Shown: positions 8,012-17,737, counted from the first letter of the stretch. The stretch: 64,000 nt of DNA from Selenomonas sputigena_A (GCF_051603425.1 NZ_CP194411.1:1054001-1118000); one strand, 5' to 3'. Numbers and translations: made by a program. Notes: generated by a model from the letters alone, not told the origin.

Positions 8012-9178
8012 ATGGCAATCTTGGATGAGATGAAAAAAGTATTTCGTGAGAAATTCGGTGCGGCTGAAACGCATGCGTATTTCTCACCGGGGCGTGTGAA
8101 TCTCATCGGCGAGCATACGGACTACAATGGCGGGCACGTCTTTCCGTGTGCGATCTCGCTCGGCACGTATGCGCTCGCTGCGCCGCGTGCGGATGATGTG
8201 TCGCGCCTCTACTCGATGAATGCGAAGGAGCAGGGCGTGGTGGAGTTCCCCATGCACGGTGCGGTGAAGAGCGCGGCCTATGGCTGGGCAAACTATCCCA
8301 TCGGCGTCGTGCGCATGATGGAGGACGCGGGTCATCCTGCAGCGCACGGTTTCGACATCCTCGTCTACGGGACGCTGCCCAACGGCGCGGGGCTTTCTTC
8401 TTCCGCTTCCATCGAGGTCTTGATGGGGGTCATTCTGAACGATGAGCTTGGTCTCGGCATCGACATGGTGGAGATTGTAAAGCTCGCGCAAAAGGCGGAG
8501 AATGAATTCGTCGGCATGAACTGCGGCATCATGGATCAGTTTGCCGTCGGCATGGGCAAGAAGGACTGCGCGATCCTGCTCGACTGCAATACGCTTGAGT
8601 ACCGCTACAGCAAGCTCGACCTCAAGGGGTGCAGCATCGTCATCACAAACACGAACAAGGCGCACAGCCTCGTTTCTTCTGCATACAACGAGCGGCGTAT
8701 GCAGAGCGAGGCGGCGCTGAAAGCTCTGCAGAAGGTCAAGGCGATCAAAACGCTCGGCGAGCTGACGAATGCAGAGTTCGATGAGAATGCCGCTGTCATC
8801 GAGGATGAGGTCGAGCGCAGACGCGCACGCCACGCGGTTTATGAAAACCGCCGCACACTTGAGGCAGTGGAGGCGCTTGAGCAGAATGATGTGAAGCGGT
8901 TTGGCGCACTGATGAACGATTCCCACGTTTCCCTGCGCGACGATTACGAGGTGACGGGGCCCGAGCTGGATACGCTCGCGGAACTTGCGTGGCAGCAGGA
9001 AGGAGTGCTCGGCTCGCGCATGACGGGAGGCGGCTTTGCAGGCTGCACGGTCAGCATCGTGCGCGACGAGGCAATTCCTGCATTTGAGAAGAATATTGCA
9101 GAGGCATATACGGCGAAGATCGGCTATGCGCCGAGCTTCTATGTGGCGAATATTGCGGACGGCGCACACCGTCTGTAA
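8012..9178 (+). CDS. galK: Galactokinase
   Basis: A 388-aa GHMP-family galactokinase that phosphorylates galactose to galactose 1-phosphate, the first committed Leloir step. It shows the galactokinase signature GRVNLIGEHTDYNGG, the GHMP ATP-binding motif LPNGAGLSSSASIE, the catalytic-base region NCGIMDQF, and the C-terminal SRMTGGGFAGCTVS. The ATG at 8012 is chosen because the upstream in-frame ATG at 7997 overlaps the GGAGGAGG ribosome binding site. galE follows 24 bp downstream. Confidence 0.96.
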   Translation: MAILDEMKKVFREKFGAAETHAYFSPGRVNLIGEHTDYNGGHVFPCAISLGTYALAAPRADDVSRLYSMNAKEQGVVEFPMHGAVKSAAYGWANYPIGVVRMMEDAGHPAAHGFDILVYGTLPNGAGLSSSASIEVLMGVILNDELGLGIDMVEIVKLAQKAENEFVGMNCGIMDQFAVGMGKKDCAILLDCNTLEYRYSKLDLKGCSIVITNTNKAHSLVSSAYNERRMQSEAALKALQKVKAIKTLGELTNAEFDENAAVIEDEVERRRARHAVYENRRTLEAVEALEQNDVKRFGALMNDSHVSLRDDYEVTGPELDTLAELAWQQEGVLGSRMTGGGFAGCTVSIVRDEAIPAFEKNIAEAYTAKIGYAPSFYVANIADGAHRL

Positions 9179-9202
9179 GAGCGGAGCGAAAGGAGAATTC
9201 TC

Positions 9203-10192
9203 ATGGCGATATTGGTATGCGGAGGCGCGGGCTACATTGGCTCTCATGCCGTGCACGCGCTCATCGAAAAGGGCGAGCAGGTTGTCATTGTCGACAATCT
9301 GCAGACGGGACACCGCGGCGCACTGAATCCGAAGGCGAAGTTTTATGAGGGCGACATTCGCGATGCTTCGGTTCTCGACAAGATTTTTACCGAAAACAAG
9401 GTCGAGGCGGTCATCCACTTTGCGGCGAATTCTCTCGTCGGCGAGAGCATGGAAAAGCCCCTGCTCTACTTCAACAACAATGTCTACGGGATGCAGGTGC
9501 TCCTTGAGGCGATGGTGCGTCATGGCGTCGACAAGATCGTATTCTCTTCGACGGCGGCGGTCTACGGCGAGCCGAAGCGCGTGCCGATTCACGAGGACGA
9601 TGAGACATGCCCGACGAACACCTATGGCGAGACGAAGCTCACGATGGAGAAGATGATGAAGTGGGTGAGCCGCGCCAACGGCGTGCGCTATGTGTCTCTG
9701 CGCTACTTCAATGCGGCGGGGGCGCTGCCGGACGGCTCGATCGGCGAGGATCACGCGACGGAGACGCATCTCATTCCGCTGATCCTGCAAGTGCCGACGG
9801 GGCGGCGTGACCATATCACGGTGTTCGGAGACGATTATCCGACGCCGGATGGAACGTGCCTGCGCGACTACATCCACGTCGTCGATCTCGCGGACGCTCA
9901 TGTGCTTGCGCTCGAATACCTGCGAAAGGGCGGTGCGAGCGATATCTTCAACCTCGGCAACGGGCAGGGCTTCTCGGTCAAGGAGATGATTGCGGCAGCG
10001 GAAAAGGCGACGGGACGCTCCATCAAGGTGGAAATCGGCGCACGGCGCGCGGGCGACCCGGCGCAGCTTATCGCGTCCAGTGAGAAGGCTCGTTCCGTGC
10101 TCGGCTGGAAACCGCAGTTCACGGATGTGGAGCAGGTCATCGGCACGGCGTGGCGCTGGCATGAACATCATCCGCATGGCTATGAGGACTAG
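9203..10192 (+). CDS. galE: UDP-glucose 4-epimerase
   Basis: A 329-aa short-chain dehydrogenase-type epimerase interconverting UDP-galactose and UDP-glucose with tightly bound NAD. The Rossmann motif GGAGYIGSHAV is at the N-terminus, and the YxxxK pair is Y141-K145 (NTYGETKLTME) preceded by the SSTAAVYGEP catalytic serine/threonine segment. The C-terminal domain has GTCLRDYIHVVDLADAH, typical of GalE. It is in the galK-galE-galT operon, 18 bp ahead of galT. Confidence 0.96.
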   Translation: MAILVCGGAGYIGSHAVHALIEKGEQVVIVDNLQTGHRGALNPKAKFYEGDIRDASVLDKIFTENKVEAVIHFAANSLVGESMEKPLLYFNNNVYGMQVLLEAMVRHGVDKIVFSSTAAVYGEPKRVPIHEDDETCPTNTYGETKLTMEKMMKWVSRANGVRYVSLRYFNAAGALPDGSIGEDHATETHLIPLILQVPTGRRDHITVFGDDYPTPDGTCLRDYIHVVDLADAHVLALEYLRKGGASDIFNLGNGQGFSVKEMIAAAEKATGRSIKVEIGARRAGDPAQLIASSEKARSVLGWKPQFTDVEQVIGTAWRWHEHHPHGYED

Positions 10193-10210
10193 GAAACGGG
10201 AGGATTCATC

Positions 10211-11716
10211 ATGTGTGATATGCAGCATGAAATAAGCCGCCTCCTGCACTTTGCCCGTCAGAAGGGGCTGATTGCGCCGGAGGATGAAGTCTATGCCGCG
10301 AATCGTTTGCTCGACGTGCTCGGTGTGGAAGAATATGTTCCGGAGCAGGTGGATGAAACACTGGAGACGGCGACGCCCATCTTGGAGCGCATGCTCGACT
10401 ATGCGGCGGGGAAGGGGCTGATCGAGGGCACGACGGATGAGCGCGATCTCTTTGATACGCGCATCATGGACTGCGTGATGCCGCGTCCGTCCGAGGTCGT
10501 GCGTCAGTTTCGCGCCCTTTATGCGGCATCGCCGCGTGAGGCGACGGATTACTATTATGACCTGAGCATCGCCTCGAACTACATCCGCAAGACGCGCATC
10601 GACAAGAACATTGCATGGAGGGCAGAAACGGAGTACGGCGCTCTCGATGTGACGATCAACCTCTCGAAGCCGGAGAAGGATCCGCGCGACATCGCAAAGG
10701 CAAAACTCGCGAAATCTTCCGCCTATCCGAAATGTCTGCTCTGCCGCGAGAATGAGGGCTATGCGGGGCGCGTAAATCATCCCGCACGTGAGACTCATCG
10801 CCTCATCCCGCTCGAGCTTGCGGGACGTTCGTGGTTTTTGCAGTATTCGCCTTACACCTATTACAATGAGCACTGCATCGTGCTGAACAACGAGCATGTG
10901 CCGATGGCGATCTCGCGCGAGACGTTTGAGAATCTCGCGGCGTTTCTTGAGATTTTTCCGCATTATTTCGCGGGCTCGAATGCTGATCTGCCGATCGTCG
11001 GCGGCTCGATCCTCTCGCACGACCACTATCAGGGTGGGCGCTATACGTTTGCCATGGAACGCGCGCCGGTGGAGCAGGAATATCGCTTTGCGAACTATCC
11101 GAATGTCCGTGCAGGGCATGTGAAATGGCCGATGTCGACATTGCGCCTCACGTCATCCGACAAGGGAGCGCTCATCGACCTTGCAACGAAGATTCTCGCC
11201 GCGTGGCGCACATACAGCGACGCTTCGGTGGAGATTCTGGCGGAGACGGATGCGCCGCACAACACGATCACGCCGATTGCGCGGCGGCGCGGCAAGGATT
11301 TCGAGTTCGATCTCGTCTTCCGCAACAATCGCACGACGGAGGAGCATCCGCTCGGGTTGTTCCATCCGCATGCCGATGTGCACCACATCAAGAAGGAGAA
11401 CATCGGCCTGATCGAGGTGCTGGGGCTGGCAATTCTGCCCGCGCGCCTTAAATCGGAGATGGAGCAAGTGCGTGCGGCACTGCTGAAGGGAACGGAGGAC
11501 ATCTCCTGCATCGCGGACATTGAAAAGCATGCGGACTGGTATCGCTCGGTACGCGCGTCGCATCCCGCAGTGACGGAGGCGGATGTGGATGGAATCCTGC
11601 GCGATGAGATCGGCGCCGTGTTTTTACGGGTGCTCACGCACGCGGGCGTTTTCAAGCGCGATGCGGCGGGGATGGCGGCGTTCGATCGCTGGATCAACAG
11701 TATAAAGGACGTTTGA
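10211..11716 (+). CDS. galT: UDP-glucose-hexose-1-phosphate uridylyltransferase, Firmicutes type
   Basis: A 501-aa GalT of the long Firmicutes class (GalT2), which swaps galactose 1-phosphate and UDP-glucose. The active-site motif HxHxQ is H270-H272-Q274 (ILSHDHYQGGRYTF). An N-terminal region of about 180 residues precedes the catalytic core, as is usual for this class. A second conserved segment FHPHADVHHIKKENIGLIE lies near residue 390. SD GGAGG precedes the ATG. It completes the Leloir set with galK and galE. Confidence 0.95.
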   Translation: MCDMQHEISRLLHFARQKGLIAPEDEVYAANRLLDVLGVEEYVPEQVDETLETATPILERMLDYAAGKGLIEGTTDERDLFDTRIMDCVMPRPSEVVRQFRALYAASPREATDYYYDLSIASNYIRKTRIDKNIAWRAETEYGALDVTINLSKPEKDPRDIAKAKLAKSSAYPKCLLCRENEGYAGRVNHPARETHRLIPLELAGRSWFLQYSPYTYYNEHCIVLNNEHVPMAISRETFENLAAFLEIFPHYFAGSNADLPIVGGSILSHDHYQGGRYTFAMERAPVEQEYRFANYPNVRAGHVKWPMSTLRLTSSDKGALIDLATKILAAWRTYSDASVEILAETDAPHNTITPIARRRGKDFEFDLVFRNNRTTEEHPLGLFHPHADVHHIKKENIGLIEVLGLAILPARLKSEMEQVRAALLKGTEDISCIADIEKHADWYRSVRASHPAVTEADVDGILRDEIGAVFLRVLTHAGVFKRDAAGMAAFDRWINSIKDV

Positions 11717-11749
11717 AATCGGGAGTATGAGGGAGCAGAGAAGAACGAG

Positions 11750-12769
11750 ATGAAGGCGACGATCATCGATGTGGCAAAGGATTCCGGCGTTTCAGTGGCG
11801 ACGGTCTCGCGCGTGGTGAATGGCAATTATCCCGTGCGCGAAAAGACGCGGCTCAAGGTGGAGGATGCCATCAAAAAACTGGAGTATGTGCCGAATTTGC
11901 AGGCACGTGAGCTGAACATGCAGCGCTCATCGAGCATCGGCGTCGTCGTACCGAGCTTTGACAATATGTTCTTTGCCGAGGTGCTCGACGGAATCGAGGA
12001 GCATCTGCGGCAGAGCTCGTACTCCCTGCTCCTCGCGTGTGCACAGAACGATGCGGCGCGCGAGGAAGAGTGCGTGCGGGATTTCATCACACGCAATGTT
12101 TCGGGCGTCATCGTTGTCAGTCCGAATACGGAGATGGCTGTGTCGGACTTCTACGAGAATACGGCGGCGCGTCTGCCTCTGGTCTTTGTCAACAGTGCGC
12201 GGGAGATCGCGGGCATATCATACGTGACGAGCGATCAGAGCAGCGGGGCGCGGGCGGCGCTTGAGCATCTCTTTCACTACGGGCACGAACGCATCCTCTT
12301 CGTGCAGGGGGAAAACAGTGATTCCTACCGCATCAAGGAGAAAGTTTACCGTTCCGTCATGCAAGAGCGCGGGACATTCCATGAAGCGGATATTGTCAAT
12401 ATCGGCGAGGGCAATCGCATCGAGACCGTCGAGAACACGATGTTCATCCTGATGGACATGATGCTGGGGTTTGCGCCGACGGCAATCTTCTGCTGCAACG
12501 ATCTCATGGCGATGGGGGCGCTGAATGCTTGTCAGCGCATGGGGCGACGCGTCCCGCAGGATATCTCGTTGATCGGTTATGACAATACGGCACTCAGTCG
12601 ATACACTGCGCCCAACCTTACGACTATCGACCAGCACATGGGCGATCTCGGGCGGGAGGCGGCGCGCCTCATGCTGAAAAGGATCGAGGATGGCGTGACG
12701 GAGAGTGTCGTGCTTGCCAATACTGTGGTTGAGCGTGGGTCGACAGGGTTTCGCGTGGAAGAAAGTTGA
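11750..12769 (+). CDS. LacI-family transcriptional regulator (GalR-like)
   Basis: A 339-aa LacI/GalR-type regulator. Residues 1-55 form the HTH and hinge helix (TIIDVAKDSGVSVATVSRVVNG, then LEYVPNLQAR), followed by a periplasmic-binding-protein-like effector domain (SIGVVVPSFDNMFFAEVLDGI to about 335). It sits between galT and the alpha-galactosidase, 33 bp after galT. The four AAAACGTTT-type sites at the two operon promoters fit LacI-family operators, so it is the likely galactose- or galactoside-responsive repressor of the regulon, including itself. This is inferred from position and motif type. Confidence 0.9.
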   Translation: MKATIIDVAKDSGVSVATVSRVVNGNYPVREKTRLKVEDAIKKLEYVPNLQARELNMQRSSSIGVVVPSFDNMFFAEVLDGIEEHLRQSSYSLLLACAQNDAAREEECVRDFITRNVSGVIVVSPNTEMAVSDFYENTAARLPLVFVNSAREIAGISYVTSDQSSGARAALEHLFHYGHERILFVQGENSDSYRIKEKVYRSVMQERGTFHEADIVNIGEGNRIETVENTMFILMDMMLGFAPTAIFCCNDLMAMGALNACQRMGRRVPQDISLIGYDNTALSRYTAPNLTTIDQHMGDLGREAARLMLKRIEDGVTESVVLANTVVERGSTGFRVEES

Positions 12770-12818
12770 AATGCGGGGGACTTGCATGGAAAAGGCTGCA
12801 AGCGAAGGGGGAAATTGC

Positions 12819-15044
12819 ATGAACATCGTCTATCATGAGAAGGGCAAGGTCTTTCATCTCTTCAACGATTCCGTGAGTTACATCTTCATGGTGCTGCCCC
12901 ATGGCGGGCTGGGTTCGCTCTACTACGGCAAGGCGCTCCGCGACCGTGAGGGTTTCGAGCACATCTTCGAGCGTGCGCACCGCGGCATGACGGCATGTGT
13001 CTTTGCGGATACGCGCAGCTACTCGCTGGACGCGATCCGTCAGGAATTGCCGACGTACGGCTCGTCGGATTTTCGCCGCCCTGCGCTGAATGTTCTTCAG
13101 GAAAACGGCAGCCGTATCCTCGATCTGCAGTATGCAGGCTATCGTGTCATGGACGGCAAGCCGAAGCTTGCCGGGCTGCCTGCGACGTATGCGGAGGCAG
13201 AGACGGAGGCAAAGACGCTCATCGTCGAGGTGAAGGACGAATTGACGGGACTGCGTGCCGAGCTTCTCTATACCATATTTGCCGAGGGCGGTGCCATCGC
13301 GCGCAGTGTTCGCTATATCAATGAGGGCAAGGAAGTGCTGCATCTGCAGAAGGTCATGAGCATGTCGATTGACTTGCCCGATACGCAGTACGATTGGCTG
13401 GAACTGACGGGGGCTTGGTCACGCGAACGTCATATTGAGATTCGTCCGCTCACAACGGGCATCACGGCGATCGGCAGCCGCCGCGGGCACTCTTCGGGAC
13501 AGTACAATCCATTTGCAGCGCTCCTGCGTCGCGGGACGACGGAGACATGCGGTGAGGCGCTGGCGATGAGCCTCGTCTACAGCGGGAATTTCGAGATGCT
13601 TGCCGAGGTCGACAACCACGGCGTGACACGTCTGCAGGCGGGTATTCACAGCACGGATTTCGACTGGAAGCTTATGCCGGGCGCAGAGTTCCAGACGCCC
13701 GAGGCGGTTCTCGTCTGGACGGATGCGGGACTCAACGGCATGAGTCAGACGTATCACCGTCTCTATCAGAAGCGATTGGCGCGCGGGCCGTGGCGCGACA
13801 AGGTGCGCCCGATTCTCATCAACAACTGGGAAGCGACGTATTTTGACTTTACGGAGGAGAAGCTGCTCAAGATAGCGGACAAGGCGGCGGAGTGCGGCAT
13901 CGAGCTCTTCGTTCTCGACGACGGTTGGTTCGGTGCGCGCACCTCCGACTATGCGGGACTGGGCGACTGGACGGTAAACCGCGACCGTTTGCCGAACGGC
14001 ATCGACGGACTTGCGGAGAAGATCGAGGCGCGCGGCATGAAGTTCGGCATCTGGGTCGAGCTTGAGATGGTCAACGAGGACTCCGATCTCTATCGTGCGC
14101 ATCCCGACTGGGTGCTTTCCGTACCGGGACGGCGCAAGTCGCTCGGACGCTCGCAGTGCGTGCTCGATTTCTCGCGCCAAGAGGTGGTCGACAACATCTA
14201 TGGGCAGGTGGAGGCGATTCTCGCGAGCGGCAAGGTCTCCTATGTGAAATGGGACATGAACCGCAGCATTACCGAATGCTGGTCGCACGCGCTGCCCGCA
14301 GATCAGCAGGGCGAGGTGTTCCATCGCTATATCCTCGGCCTTTACGAGCTCTACGAACGCCTGACCGCGAAATTCCCGCATGTGCTCTTCGAGTCCTGCG
14401 CTTCGGGCGGCGGCCGCTTTGACCCCGGTATGCTTTACTATGCGCCGCAGGCGTGGACGAGCGATAATTCGGATGCCGCCGAGCGGCAGAAGATCCAGTA
14501 CGGCACATCCATGTGCTATCCTGTGAGCAGCATGGGCAGCCATGTCTCCGTCGTGCCGAACCATCAGATGAATCGCATGACGCCGCTGCACACGCGTGCG
14601 AATACGGCATACTTCGGGACGTTCGGCTATGAGCTCGATCTGAACAAGCTGACGGAAGAGGAGATTGCAGAGGTCAAAGAACAGGTTTCCTTTATGAAGG
14701 AGTATCGGGAAATCTTCCAGTACGGGACGTTCTATCGCCTGCAAAGCCCCTTTGAAAATAATGTCATGGCGTGGATGAGCGTGAGTGCGGATCGGAAGAC
14801 GGCGATTGTCGGCTGGTATCGCACACTGAACCGCGTGAATTATCGCTTCGAGCGCGTGAAGCTTGCGGGACTCCTGCCGGATGTCCTCTATGAAAATCGC
14901 CGCAACGGTGTGCGCTGCTACGGCGATGAGCTGATGAACTACGGGCTTATCACGACGGACGGCACGGCGGGCGAACCGATTGCGGAGAACGGGCTGTCGG
15001 TGGATTTTGAGTCGCGCATTTATGTGCTGAAGGCTGTTGAATAG
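12819..15044 (+). CDS. Alpha-galactosidase, glycoside hydrolase family 36
   Basis: A 741-aa GH36 alpha-galactosidase releasing galactose from melibiose and raffinose-type sugars in the cytoplasm (no signal peptide). The beta-sandwich N-terminal domain (to about 330) is followed by the TIM barrel with FVLDDGWFGAR, the nucleophile D479 in YVKWDMNRS, SCASGGGRFDPGML, and the acid/base D549 in AWTSDNSDA. Positions match the lactobacillar GH36 enzymes. The start is the ATG at 12819 behind AGGGGGA; a longer frame from 12705 overlaps the repressor gene. The enzyme is last in the galactoside block. Confidence 0.95.
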   Translation: MNIVYHEKGKVFHLFNDSVSYIFMVLPHGGLGSLYYGKALRDREGFEHIFERAHRGMTACVFADTRSYSLDAIRQELPTYGSSDFRRPALNVLQENGSRILDLQYAGYRVMDGKPKLAGLPATYAEAETEAKTLIVEVKDELTGLRAELLYTIFAEGGAIARSVRYINEGKEVLHLQKVMSMSIDLPDTQYDWLELTGAWSRERHIEIRPLTTGITAIGSRRGHSSGQYNPFAALLRRGTTETCGEALAMSLVYSGNFEMLAEVDNHGVTRLQAGIHSTDFDWKLMPGAEFQTPEAVLVWTDAGLNGMSQTYHRLYQKRLARGPWRDKVRPILINNWEATYFDFTEEKLLKIADKAAECGIELFVLDDGWFGARTSDYAGLGDWTVNRDRLPNGIDGLAEKIEARGMKFGIWVELEMVNEDSDLYRAHPDWVLSVPGRRKSLGRSQCVLDFSRQEVVDNIYGQVEAILASGKVSYVKWDMNRSITECWSHALPADQQGEVFHRYILGLYELYERLTAKFPHVLFESCASGGGRFDPGMLYYAPQAWTSDNSDAAERQKIQYGTSMCYPVSSMGSHVSVVPNHQMNRMTPLHTRANTAYFGTFGYELDLNKLTEEEIAEVKEQVSFMKEYREIFQYGTFYRLQSPFENNVMAWMSVSADRKTAIVGWYRTLNRVNYRFERVKLAGLLPDVLYENRRNGVRCYGDELMNYGLITTDGTAGEPIAENGLSVDFESRIYVLKAVE

Positions 15045-15078
15045 ATTTGTATTGCCGGAAGGCAGCGAGGGAAACCGG

Positions 15079-15291
15079 ACTGCACCCCAAAATACGGACA
15101 AAAATCCCTCCTGCTGTAGAAGAACTACAACAGGAGGGATTCTCTATGCTCGGGAAATAATATACAAAGGTGGTGTCCAAGATCGTGTCGGTGAGCGGCT
15201 GTGCGAGGTTCATTCTGTTATCGCTTTGCGCCGTATCTTGGAAGCACCGCGCAGCAGTTATTACGCCGGGGAGCATCCGCCGTGTTTTCTG
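15079..15291 (+). mobile_element. Probable IS3-family remnant
   Basis: The segment begins with GGACTGCACCCCAAAATACG, which resembles the terminal inverted repeat of IS150-group IS3 elements. One frame downstream reads ALRRILEAPRSSYYAGEHPP, like the (V/I)CRVLGVSRSSYY segment at the start of IS3 OrfB. Neither orfA nor orfB is intact, and no right end is seen before the AmrS gene. It is a small decayed fragment if real. Confidence 0.4.
15103..15141. terminator. Strong hairpin after the alpha-galactosidase gene
   Basis: AATCCCTCCTG and CAGGAGGGATT pair perfectly, and the stem continues with one mismatch to an AAGAA loop. No T-run follows, so it may instead be part of the IS remnant in which it lies. 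It would still block read-through from the galactoside operon toward the convergent AmrS gene. Confidence 0.5.
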
Positions 15292-16215
15292 TCAGCAGTT
15301 CCCCTTATGCACATAGCGCAGATGCTTCCCTGCGATGGCAGCGAGCCGCTCGATCGTCTCGATGGGCGTCGCGGGAGCGTATTCCTTCCAGCGCGGGAAG
15401 TAGCGGCTGATGTGGAGAGGCAGGTCGGGACTCAGCGAGGCGAGCCAGAAGGATTCTTCTTCCATATCGCCTGCACTGTCGTTCTGACCGGGGATGATGA
15501 GCGTCGTGACTTCGACGTGGCAGCTCTTTACAGCGCGGGCGATCGTATGCTTGACCGCAGCGAGGTCGCCGCCGAGGCGGCGGTAGAAGTCCGGCTGCCA
15601 GCCCTTGAGGTCAATGTTCATGGCATCGACGTGCGGGAGGAGCGCTTCCAAAGGCGCAGGCGCGATCGTGCCGTTCGTCACGAGGACGACGAAGAGGCCG
15701 GCCTCGTGCAGCAGCGGCGCGGCATCCATGATGAATTCATAGCTTAGAAGCGGCTCGTTGTAGGTGAAGGCGACGCCGATATTGCCGGGCGGGCGGCGGC
15801 TGAGGTCATGGGCGAGCGCGGCAAGCTCGGCGGGCGTGACGTCCTGCGTCTCGCTTTGCCCGTCCGCCATGGAAATCGCGTAATTTTGGCAGAAGGGGCA
15901 GGCGAGGTTGCAGCCGAAGCTGCCGACGGAGAGGATGAATCTGCCGGGGTGGAAGTGATAGAGCGGCTTCTTCTCGATGGGGTCGAGGGCGACGGAGGTC
16001 AGCCTGCCGTAGTTCTTGCAGCGGATCGTGCCGCCCTCGTTCGCGCGGGCGCGGCAGAAGCCCGTTTCGCCCTCGGCGAGGCGGCAGTGGTGCGGACAGA
16101 GGGAGCAGACGGTGCGCTTGGGTGATGGCGCCCCTGCCGTGGCCGCGTCAGTCTCCCCGGGGCGGGCGCGTTTTTCTGAAATATCCCGGTGTGACGGGAT
16201 CATTTCCATGTTCAA
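15292..16215 (-). CDS. amrS: AmmeMemoRadiSam system radical SAM enzyme
   Basis: A radical SAM protein of about 307 aa. It has the N-terminal CSLCPHHCRLAEGETGFCRAR cysteine set, and the SAM cluster motif CNLACPFCQNY (Cx3Cx2C) preceded by SVGSFG. The order with the AMMECR1/Memo protein upstream identifies it as AmrS. The chemistry of the AmmeMemoRadiSam trio is unknown; an RNA or small-molecule modification has been suggested from domain content only. Its TTG at 16215 overlaps the upstream stop by 4 bp, or an ATG at 16209 may be used. Translational coupling is likely. Confidence 0.88.
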   Translation of the reverse strand: MNMEMIPSHRDISEKRARPGETDAATAGAPSPKRTVCSLCPHHCRLAEGETGFCRARANEGGTIRCKNYGRLTSVALDPIEKKPLYHFHPGRFILSVGSFGCNLACPFCQNYAISMADGQSETQDVTPAELAALAHDLSRRPPGNIGVAFTYNEPLLSYEFIMDAAPLLHEAGLFVVLVTNGTIAPAPLEALLPHVDAMNIDLKGWQPDFYRRLGGDLAAVKHTIARAVKSCHVEVTTLIIPGQNDSAGDMEEESFWLASLSPDLPLHISRYFPRWKEYAPATPIETIERLAAIAGKHLRYVHKGNC

Positions 16216-17597
16216 TGGTGCCGTTCGACTTCGAAGCGCCAGATGCGGATCGGCGCATCGTCCGGGATGCCGCCTTTCTTGCGCGCGATTTTGAGCTGTT
16301 CGTCCGCCGTGTCGACGCCTTCCAGGTCGGGCAGGAGAAGCCCCTTGCGGCCGCGCGATTCCACAATCACGCCATACCGCTTCGGATCGAGGTCTTTTGC
16401 CGCATCGTTGATAAGCTCCGGCTCCGTCAGAACGTCGACGCTGTAGACGATATCGGGCAGCTCGTCGTCTTTGAGCGGCGAAAAGCGCGGGTCGTGGATG
16501 GCGGCAGAAACCGCATTGTAGAGGATTTCTTCCGCAATATTCTTTTGCGCGGGCTGGAATGTGCCGATGCAGCCCCTGAGTTCGCCGTCCTTTTTCAGAG
16601 AAACGAAGACCCCGGCGCGTCCGTCCATCTCTTCCGGCAAATCCTCGGGGATTGCCGCATATTGCCCGGTCACGACGAACTTCTCAACGCTTTCCCGCGC
16701 CAGGCGCACATAGGCGTCTTCCGCCGACTTGATGTCGTCGAGGCTGCGGCGCCGTGCAATCTCATAGCGCATGCCGAAATTGCGCTTCAGATCCTCGCGC
16801 TTGACGACGAAGGAAACGAGGCCGTAGCCGACGCCGAAAGGCCCCTGATAGGAGAGCTTCTTGATCTTCAGCGCCTGGCAGTCGAGCGCTCCCGCCATGA
16901 TCCAGAAGGAGCGCAGGCCGCACTCCGCCGCCTGTTTGCAGAGCGGCGGATCCATCTGCAGGAGCTTGAGGAACGTTCCTTCCTCGAGGTTTTTCATGCA
17001 CGCCTTGTCGAAGCGCGGTCCCTCGGGCGCGAAGCCGTAAGGGCCGTCGGGGGAGAGTTTGTGCGAGAGATCGCCGCTCGCGATGAAGACCGTCTTTCGA
17101 TTGAGCTCCTCCGCCGTCCGCGCGATGCTCATGCCGAAGCGGTAGTGGTCGAGCGGCGTCAGTCCGGAAAGCCCGACGCGCACGAGGCGGAAATCCTTCG
17201 TATGCGCCTGCAGGAAGCGCAGCGGCACCATCGTGCCGTGATCGAGCGCCGCGTTGCGCCCGCCCAAAGGCCCGGCCTCAAGGCCTGCCTCGCCCGCGAC
17301 CGTGGCGAGCGTCTTGGCGAATGCCGTGTCGTATTCGGCATGCACCTCGACTTCAGGTGCGCCGAACTGCGCGAAGCTTCCTGTGCCTTCATCGCCCGGC
17401 GAGATATGGAAATAGTCGGCATACATGACGGCGTGCGGACTTGAGATAACGACGGTGTCCGGCTCGAAGGAGGCAGCCTCCTTCATTGCCCGCTCATAAG
17501 CGTTTATCGTGAGCTGGATCTTGCGCTCCTCGCCCTTTCCGATTTCCGGCAGGATGATTGGCGGGTGCGGCACAGCATAAGCAGCTAGAATTGCCAT
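16212..17597 (-). CDS. AmrB-AmrA fusion (Memo-like dioxygenase fold plus AMMECR1 domain)
   Basis: A 461-aa fusion of the two other AmmeMemoRadiSam components. Residues 1 to about 270 form a class III extradiol-dioxygenase/Memo-like domain (AYAVPHPPIILPEIGKG, ISSPHAVMYADYF, IASGDLSHKLSPDGPYG, with metal-type histidines). Residues from about 285 form the AMMECR1 domain (AGVFVSLKKDGELRGCIGTF, HDPRFSPL, YSVDVLTEPE). The start ATG follows GAGGAGG. Natural fusion of A and B plus overlap with amrS supports a functional complex. The substrate is unknown. Confidence 0.88.
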   Translation of the reverse strand: MAILAAYAVPHPPIILPEIGKGEERKIQLTINAYERAMKEAASFEPDTVVISSPHAVMYADYFHISPGDEGTGSFAQFGAPEVEVHAEYDTAFAKTLATVAGEAGLEAGPLGGRNAALDHGTMVPLRFLQAHTKDFRLVRVGLSGLTPLDHYRFGMSIARTAEELNRKTVFIASGDLSHKLSPDGPYGFAPEGPRFDKACMKNLEEGTFLKLLQMDPPLCKQAAECGLRSFWIMAGALDCQALKIKKLSYQGPFGVGYGLVSFVVKREDLKRNFGMRYEIARRRSLDDIKSAEDAYVRLARESVEKFVVTGQYAAIPEDLPEEMDGRAGVFVSLKKDGELRGCIGTFQPAQKNIAEEILYNAVSAAIHDPRFSPLKDDELPDIVYSVDVLTEPELINDAAKDLDPKRYGVIVESRGRKGLLLPDLEGVDTADEQLKIARKKGGIPDDAPIRIWRFEVERHH

Positions 17598-17737
17598 GGG
17601 TAAGACCTCCTCGAAGTGCGGTGTTCATTAAAATATGTATTCGATATGAGGAGGGAAAAGCCCTTTATTTGAAATGAAATTTGCGCCAGGATGCGTGATG
17701 TGCCGCTGCTGTTTTTATGGCGCGATTCTGTCAGCCA

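Noticed and set aside
8084..11119. A 1011-codon open frame on the minus strand
   Set aside because: It lies antisense to galK, galE and galT, has Arg/His/Leu-rich shadow composition of GC-rich coding DNA, and has no family motif or ribosome binding site.
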